From: Thermothielavioides terrestris NRRL 8126
Taxonomy: Eukaryota; Ascomycota; Sordariomycetes; Sordariales; Chaetomiaceae
Direction: 5' to 3'
DNA: 64,000 nucleotides
NCBI RefSeq assembly: GCF_000226115.1
Contig: NC_016459.1
Span: 2,465,501 to 2,529,500 of the forward strand
The number at the start of each line of letters is the position of its first letter. Positions within the stretch are counted from its first letter, which is position 1. This document shows positions 58,838 through 64,000 of this stretch, one piece after another. Made by a program: the position numbers and the translations under genes. The notes below the pieces were generated by a model that was not told the origin of the DNA, made no database searches, and worked only from the letters and a program-made list of their open reading frames with translations.

Positions 58838-59327
58838 GACCCCATTAGAAAAACAAACCCTTTTCATTAGAAAAACAACCCCTCTGGGCGGTCTGTGCGT
58901 CCCCCACCAAATTCTTGTAGCGCGCATCGCTACTGGTCGACTAGCTGAATGTCCCCACAGCATAACCTACAGCGCCTCTTATCGATAAAAAAATTCACGT
59001 GACCAGCAGCCCACTCTTGACAAGGAAGGCGGTCAAGGCAGGCAGTATTCCAGTGCTCACGACAATTTTTCTTTCAGCTTTGCACCCAATTCTATACCCT
59101 CTCGTAGAACAGCACTCCAAGCAATCATCCTCGGAGTCACAATTTCCCATTAAATCTGCATTTCCAGTTCCTAACACTAGCAGCATCGTCGATTTTCAGC
59201 GATTCCTGTCGCGACATTAAGCTTCGCTGCAAGGTGATGCGCGTTGCAAGATTTTGGTGGGGGACGCACAGACCGCCCAGAGGGGTTGTCTTTCTAATGA
59301 AAAGGGGTTGTTTTTTTAATGGGGTCG
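58838..59327. mobile_element. MITE-like palindromic element with terminal inverted repeats of about 91 nt
   Basis: The segment 58838-58928 matches the reverse complement of 59236-59327 with about six mismatches in 91 positions (shared blocks include CCTCTGGGCGGTCTGTGCG and GTCCCCCACCAAA). Each arm contains an internal repeat of ATTAGAAAAACAA-type sequence. The 307-nt centre is AT-richer and has a 73-codon frame (58999-59220) with no recognised domain. Size and structure fit a non-autonomous DNA transposon relic. The exact ends and target-site duplication could not be set. Confidence 0.72.
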
Positions 59328-59810
59328 CGCGCCGCCCTGCCGGTGAGATCTGCTTTGCTGCTTGCGTGCGAGAAGACTTCGGAGAATTAAGGTTATCTTG
59401 AACGTTAACGGAGTGTAGAGCTGGCCTTGCACCGGTTATTCGAATACACTACACTACAAGCTTGTCATTACACTATTCCATTCCAACGTCAATAGTACCA
59501 TGCTCGTGATAAATGGACAGCAGCGAGACCTGCGAACTCGACGGAGGCCAGGTTCCGCTGTCCAATTTGACCTGCACTGTCTTTCTAGGTAGGAAATTTT
59601 ACTCATTTGCGTAGCAATTCTAGTGTACTGTACGGTATACACTAGTGAACGCACTCGATGCCACCCGGGTTGCGGGGTTCTGGTCGAGATCGGGACGCAG
59701 TCCTATATTCCGTGTGTAGTACGGAGCTACATACACGACCGACCATCCAACGTGGCATCAAGGAAAATTGTCCGGATGGAGAGAGACTGGGGTGGCTGAA
59801 CGGACTCAGG

Positions 59811-59846
59811 GTTGCAGGGGTTGCAGGGGTTGCAGGGGTTGCAGGG
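59811..59846. repeat. Tandem 9-nt repeat (GTTGCAGGG x4)
   Basis: Four perfect head-to-tail copies of GTTGCAGGG, in non-coding sequence. Copy number probably varies between strains. Confidence 0.9.
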
Positions 59847-60612
59847 CTGCGGTTGCCTTTTGCATGAATTCAAATCAGTTTCGATCCGTTTTGAGCAGCT
59901 CTTAGTTTCCCGATTCGTGAATCTCTGCAAGATACCATATTCATGAGATTAGGAGGGGATATCCCCGCAGCTGAAATATCGCTGCTTTGCTTCTTCGCTT
60001 TGCCCAGGGACAACGGCGGCCCCATTCACGCAGTGTATTCTGTCAGTTCCCCTTGCAGTCGATGCCAAGACTCGAGAGCTTCGAGACACCCAAGACGGGA
60101 AATACGATGTGGGACTGCAGACACCATGCAGGTCTTGGTATCTTGGCACGCGCATCGCTCGTTTCTCCCTGGCGTCCTGGTGTGAAGCCCTCGGTGCCGT
60201 GCGCCCCTTCTTCGCCCGCCACGATGGCTTTTTTCCATCGGCCCGGGTTCTTGCTTTTCGCCAGTCATCTCTGTCACTGGCTTTCGCGGCCGACGGCCGT
60301 CCCATGCCGACACTTGTCATTCTTTCTCGACGTCGCTCCTTCCGACTGCTCGTGTTCCGTCTCATGACGCCGTTGTTGCCGTGAACCCATTTTCGCATGG
60401 TTCCACGGCCCGCGCCGTTGCTCCCTGAACCGCAACACCCGGCTAACCTATGTTAGCGCTCTTGAGCGGATATTGAAGGGACCCCCAGGTACATGAACTG
60501 TTGCCCGTGGCCCGCTCACCCGTTGCCTCGGGGCCATTGTATCGCTTCTCGCCCACGCGTCCCTATCGGGGCGCCGCGGCCTCGTCTTCTCTTCTAGTCA
60601 GCCATTGTCACC

Positions 60613-63318
60613 ATGTTCCGCCTAAGGCGATCTCGCGTGCTGCTCGCCTGCGCCGTCGTCATTACTGTGCTGCTCTATCACGTCTACAAGAACTCGGCCC
60701 AATGGGATCACTCGCCCGAGATCTGGCGGGCCAAGACGGCGCCGCAGGCCGGGGCGCCGCAAGCCCAGCCGAAACCCGCGCACGACCGTGACCACGACCA
60801 CGAGAAGCGCCCTGGGGACACGAGGCCACAGAAGCCGTCGCACGACCCTCGTCCTCCCCCGCCTCCTCCTGATGCTGCTGCCGCCGCCGCCGATGACGAG
60901 CCCTCTCCGACCCAGGGGGCGCCCACCATCCGGATCCCCGAGTTGAAGACGAGCGACGGGGTCAAGGGAGGATACAGTCTCCCCACCAAGGTCCCTTCGG
61001 TGCCCGAGGCGCAGTTGCCCTCTGGTCATGAGGAGCACGGAAAGCAGATCGGAGATGAGGGAATACACTTCGTGGACCCTCCGGCCAAGCACCAGGCGGA
61101 CGTCATCGCGACTGCTACCACCGTCCACTGGACGAAACCCAGCGAGTGGTTTCCTGTGCCCGAGGAGTCGCTCATCCTGCTGCCTACTGGCAAGCCCAAG
61201 ACCATTCCATCTGTCCAGTTCGCCTTTGCCGATGAGTCGCCCGCCGCCAAGGCGAAGCGTGAGCAGCGCCTGGCGAAGGTCAAGGAGGAAGCCGTGCACG
61301 CTTGGTCGGGTTATAAAAAGTACGCTTGGACTCACGACGAGCTGACTCCCGTCAGCAATGGCACCAAGGATCCGTTCTGCGGCTGGGCTGCGACCTTGGT
61401 CGACGCGTTGGATACGCTCTGGATCATGGGCTTGAAGGACGAGTTTGAGGATGCCGTCGAGGCTGTGAAAGAGATCGACTTCACCACGACCCCGTACCGA
61501 GATGAGATCCCCGTCTTCGAGACCACCATTCGCTATCTTGGCGGGCTGCTCGGTGCATACGACGTTGCCGGAGGGCATGACAGCAAGTATCGCGTCTTGC
61601 TCGACAAGGCAGTTGAGCTCGCCGAGATCCTCATGGGCGTCTTTGACACGCCCAACCGCATGCCGGTCCTCTACTACAACTGGAAGCCCGACTTCACCGT
61701 CAACCCCAAGCGAGCATCCACCGGCGCCGGCGTGGCCGAACTGGGCACCCTGAGCATGGAGTTCACCCGCCTCGCCCAGCTCACTGGCAAGAACAAATAT
61801 TATGACGCAGTTGCTCGCATCACCGACGCGCTCGAGGACCTCCAGAACCGTGAGAATGGCACGGCCATTCCCGGCATCTTCCCCGAGCACCTGGATGCCT
61901 CCGGCTGCAACCGGTCTGCGCCCCTGCCTTCCACGCTGGAGATTAGCAGCGAGGCCGCGCAAAACCAAGCCAATGACGATCCCCAGCGTGCCAGTATAGA
62001 ATATGATACTGGGAACAATTCAAGCCCGGACGCTAACGAAGGGGACCATGGTGTCCAATCGGGTGCCGGGAGCCACTCGGGGTTCCATCGCGGGCCCCGG
62101 AAGCGAGACGGGCGCCCTACGACCGCCCCGACGCCCTTCACCGCAAAGGGTCTGCCTGCGGACTGGGATTGCGTTGCACAGAACCTGACGGCCGGAGGCT
62201 GGGGCCCGGGCCAGTACAGTATGGGCGGCAACCAGGACTCGGCCTATGAGTATTTCCCGAAGCAATACGTCCTCCTGGGCGGCCTCGTACCCAAGTATCG
62301 CGCCATGCACGAAAAGGTCGCCGAGGCGGTGAAGAAGTATCTCCTTTTCCGGCCCATGGCCGAAGGCGATCCCGACATTCTCTTCTCTGCCAAGGTGTTG
62401 AGCAGCGACGGCACCGCCGAGAAACTGACTTACGATTATGAGGTCACGCACCTGACCTGCTTCTTGGGCGGCATGTTTGCGCTCGGTGGCAAGCTCTTTG
62501 ACCGTCCGGAGGACGTCGAGGTTGGCAAGAAACTGACAGACGGCTGCGTGTGGGCCTACGAAGTCATGCCCACGGGCATCATGCCCGAGTATGCAAAAGC
62601 GATGCCCTGCAAGTCGCAGCACGACTGCCACTTCGACCAGGCGGCATGGTACGAAGCCCTCGATCCGAACAAAGAGCAGCGGGAAAAGGAGATGGAAGAA
62701 TACCATGCAAAAACGGCCGAGTGGCAGCACCAGGTGGACGACCTAAAGACGAGGCAGGCCGAGGAGCGAAACCCCCGATTAACGGGAGGGGATGAGAGCG
62801 CCTCCCCGCCTGACGCAACAGGCTCGCCGACGAAAGAACTAGTTCTGCCGCCCAAACCCCAGAAGCCGTTGACCCACGAAGAATTCGTATCGCAGCAAAT
62901 CCAAGAGCAGCACTTGCCTTCAGGCTTCGTCTCGCTGAACGACAAGCGGTATATTCTCAGGTAAGCCGCATCTCCAGCACCCCATCGTCGCATCGCTAAC
63001 CTCTCCCCGATTTCCAGGCCCGAAGCCATCGAATCGGTCTGGTACATGTACCGCATCACGGGCGACACGGAGTGGCAGGAGAAAGGGTGGCGCATGTTCA
63101 ACGCGGTGGTGCGCGCGACGCGCACCGCGGCCGGCCACAGCGCGATCCGCAACGTCGCGGCCGTCGACGGGCCGCCCACGCTCGAGGACAGCATGGAGAG
63201 CTTCTGGCTCGCCGAGACGCTCAAGTATTTCTATCTGCTCTTCGCCCCGCCCGACGTCATCTCGCTCGACGAGTGGGTGCTCAACACCGAGGCGCATCCC
63301 TTCAGGCGGCCGACGTGA
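60613..63318 (+). CDS. Mannosyl-oligosaccharide alpha-1,2-mannosidase, GH47, type II membrane protein
   Basis: Exons 60613-62960 and 63018-63318 encode 882 aa. An N-terminal signal anchor (about residues 8-24) follows the basic MFRLRRSR, then a long Pro/Asp/His stem. The GH47 catalytic domain shows [102 protein letters not shown] and the terminal calcium-binding NTEAHP. It trims alpha-1,2-linked mannose from N-glycans in the ER or Golgi. The protein is long because of the stem, a Gly/Ser/His insertion near residues 440-520 and a charged, partly helical insertion near 690-775. Both insertions are in open frame. Confidence 0.93.
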
Positions 63319-64000
63319 GTGCACCTATCGGCCCTTGCCTACCTATCACCTCCTACCTAGATGGGGCTGCGGATCCGACGGCGGTCTGTTGTGTTTTCTA
63401 TGGGGTCTGAGTCGGAGCCCGATGGTTGAAGAGGGCGGAAGCAGAGATGCTCCTCGTGGAGCGGGGAGGCTGGGAAAGAGCGCCGGGCTTCACACTACGC
63501 ATCTGGCATCTTTACAGCACAGATTCATGCATACAACCGTACATGGCATGGCATTGTCGCGGGTGGATTCATGGATCAAGCTTGGCGGCGGCGAAACGAA
63601 GGCGTTTGGATCGGTTATTTTGTATACAGGTGCCGGATCATGAGGGTCTGGTTCTACATAAACGGTAGTGATCTTTTGTCGCGAGCTCGCACCCTGGACT
63701 CCGCCGTCTGCTCTGTGGCTCTGTGGCTCTGTGGGGCTGCGCTCCCACGTGTGTTGAAAGTTAGATCTCTGCCCTCCTCCCACACACTGGGGAGGAGCTC
63801 CCTCGATCTAGATCCTTTTCCCGGCGCTCTCTCAGCCACTGATATGCCTCGGCTCTCCTCCTCATCTCTCTCTAATGTTTTCATATCCCGACCACTGCTC
63901 TATTCCCCTGAACCGAGTTTCGAATTCGTTAAACTGTGCTTCCCTCAAGAGATATCCCTACGTACTTCTGTGCGGTGGGATCCATCAACAGACATGGGCG
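63319..64000. other. 3' flank of the mannosidase gene
   Basis: No gene could be supported in the last 680 nt. A TCTGTGGCTCTGTGGCTCTGTGG-type triplicated 9-nt motif occurs around 63710-63732. Confidence 0.5.

Larger units (their letters stand above)
58283..60612. other. Intergenic region between BCK1 and the GH47 mannosidase
   Basis: About 2.3 kb. It contains the palindromic element at 58838-59327 and a 9-nt tandem repeat at 59811, both listed separately. One CCTAGGTA motif lies at 58504. The rightmost 130 nt are the mannosidase promoter and leader. Confidence 0.5.

Noticed and set aside
60622..61968. 448-codon open frame on the minus strand
   Set aside because: Antisense shadow of the GH47 mannosidase; no motif.

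Overview
The window is nuclear DNA of a filamentous ascomycete. It is most likely a sordariomycete, and the texture (GC-rich codons, compact genes, repeated CCTAGGTA/GGTAGGTA intergenic motifs) suggests Sordariales or Chaetomiaceae. Introns are 50-100 nt with GTRNGT donors, CTRAY branch sites and YAG acceptors. The gene content is fungal: NADPH oxidase A, the Bck1 cell-wall MAPKKK, allantoinase, the Ubp2 deubiquitinase, the 21.3 kDa complex I subunit and a GH5 sterylglucosidase. Placement below class is inference. No rRNA, convincing tRNA or CRISPR array was seen.

Left third (1-24.6 kb): an MDR-type alkenal/enone reductase, allantoinase, PIP5-kinase (MSS4), COA6 on the minus strand, SYS1, mitochondrial glutaryl-CoA dehydrogenase, ubiquitin-conjugating enzyme UBC4/5, a gene-poor stretch of about 4.3 kb holding a decayed inverted repeat, NoxA, and flap endonuclease FEN1 with a 5-nt microexon.

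Middle (25.7-45.7 kb): a cytochrome b5-acyl-CoA dehydrogenase fusion, a small duplicated intergenic sequence, the complex I subunit NUJM (minus), UBP2, MSH2 (minus) divergent from TRM10, and DNA primase small subunit PRI1 (minus) divergent from the EGH1-type glucosidase. FEN1, MSH2 and PRI1 serve DNA replication or repair, and each carries one ACGCGT (MluI cell-cycle box) within 240 nt upstream of its start. Shared S-phase control is the likely reading.

Right third (46.5-64 kb): a 14-TM-type DHA2 MFS transporter (minus), then an accessory-looking stretch (48.4-53.0 kb) with a broken gene. The pseudogene at 50.9-51.8 kb joins a membrane-anchored heme-oxygenase-like diiron oxidase relic to the N-terminal PP-loop of an argininosuccinate synthase; it carries a stop, two frameshifts and truncated ends. 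After it come BCK1 (1726 aa), a palindromic mobile-element relic of about 490 bp, and a GH47 alpha-1,2-mannosidase. Most of the window is conserved housekeeping sequence. The relic at 50.9-51.8 kb is the best candidate for an unusual, possibly biosynthetic, system that this strain has lost.
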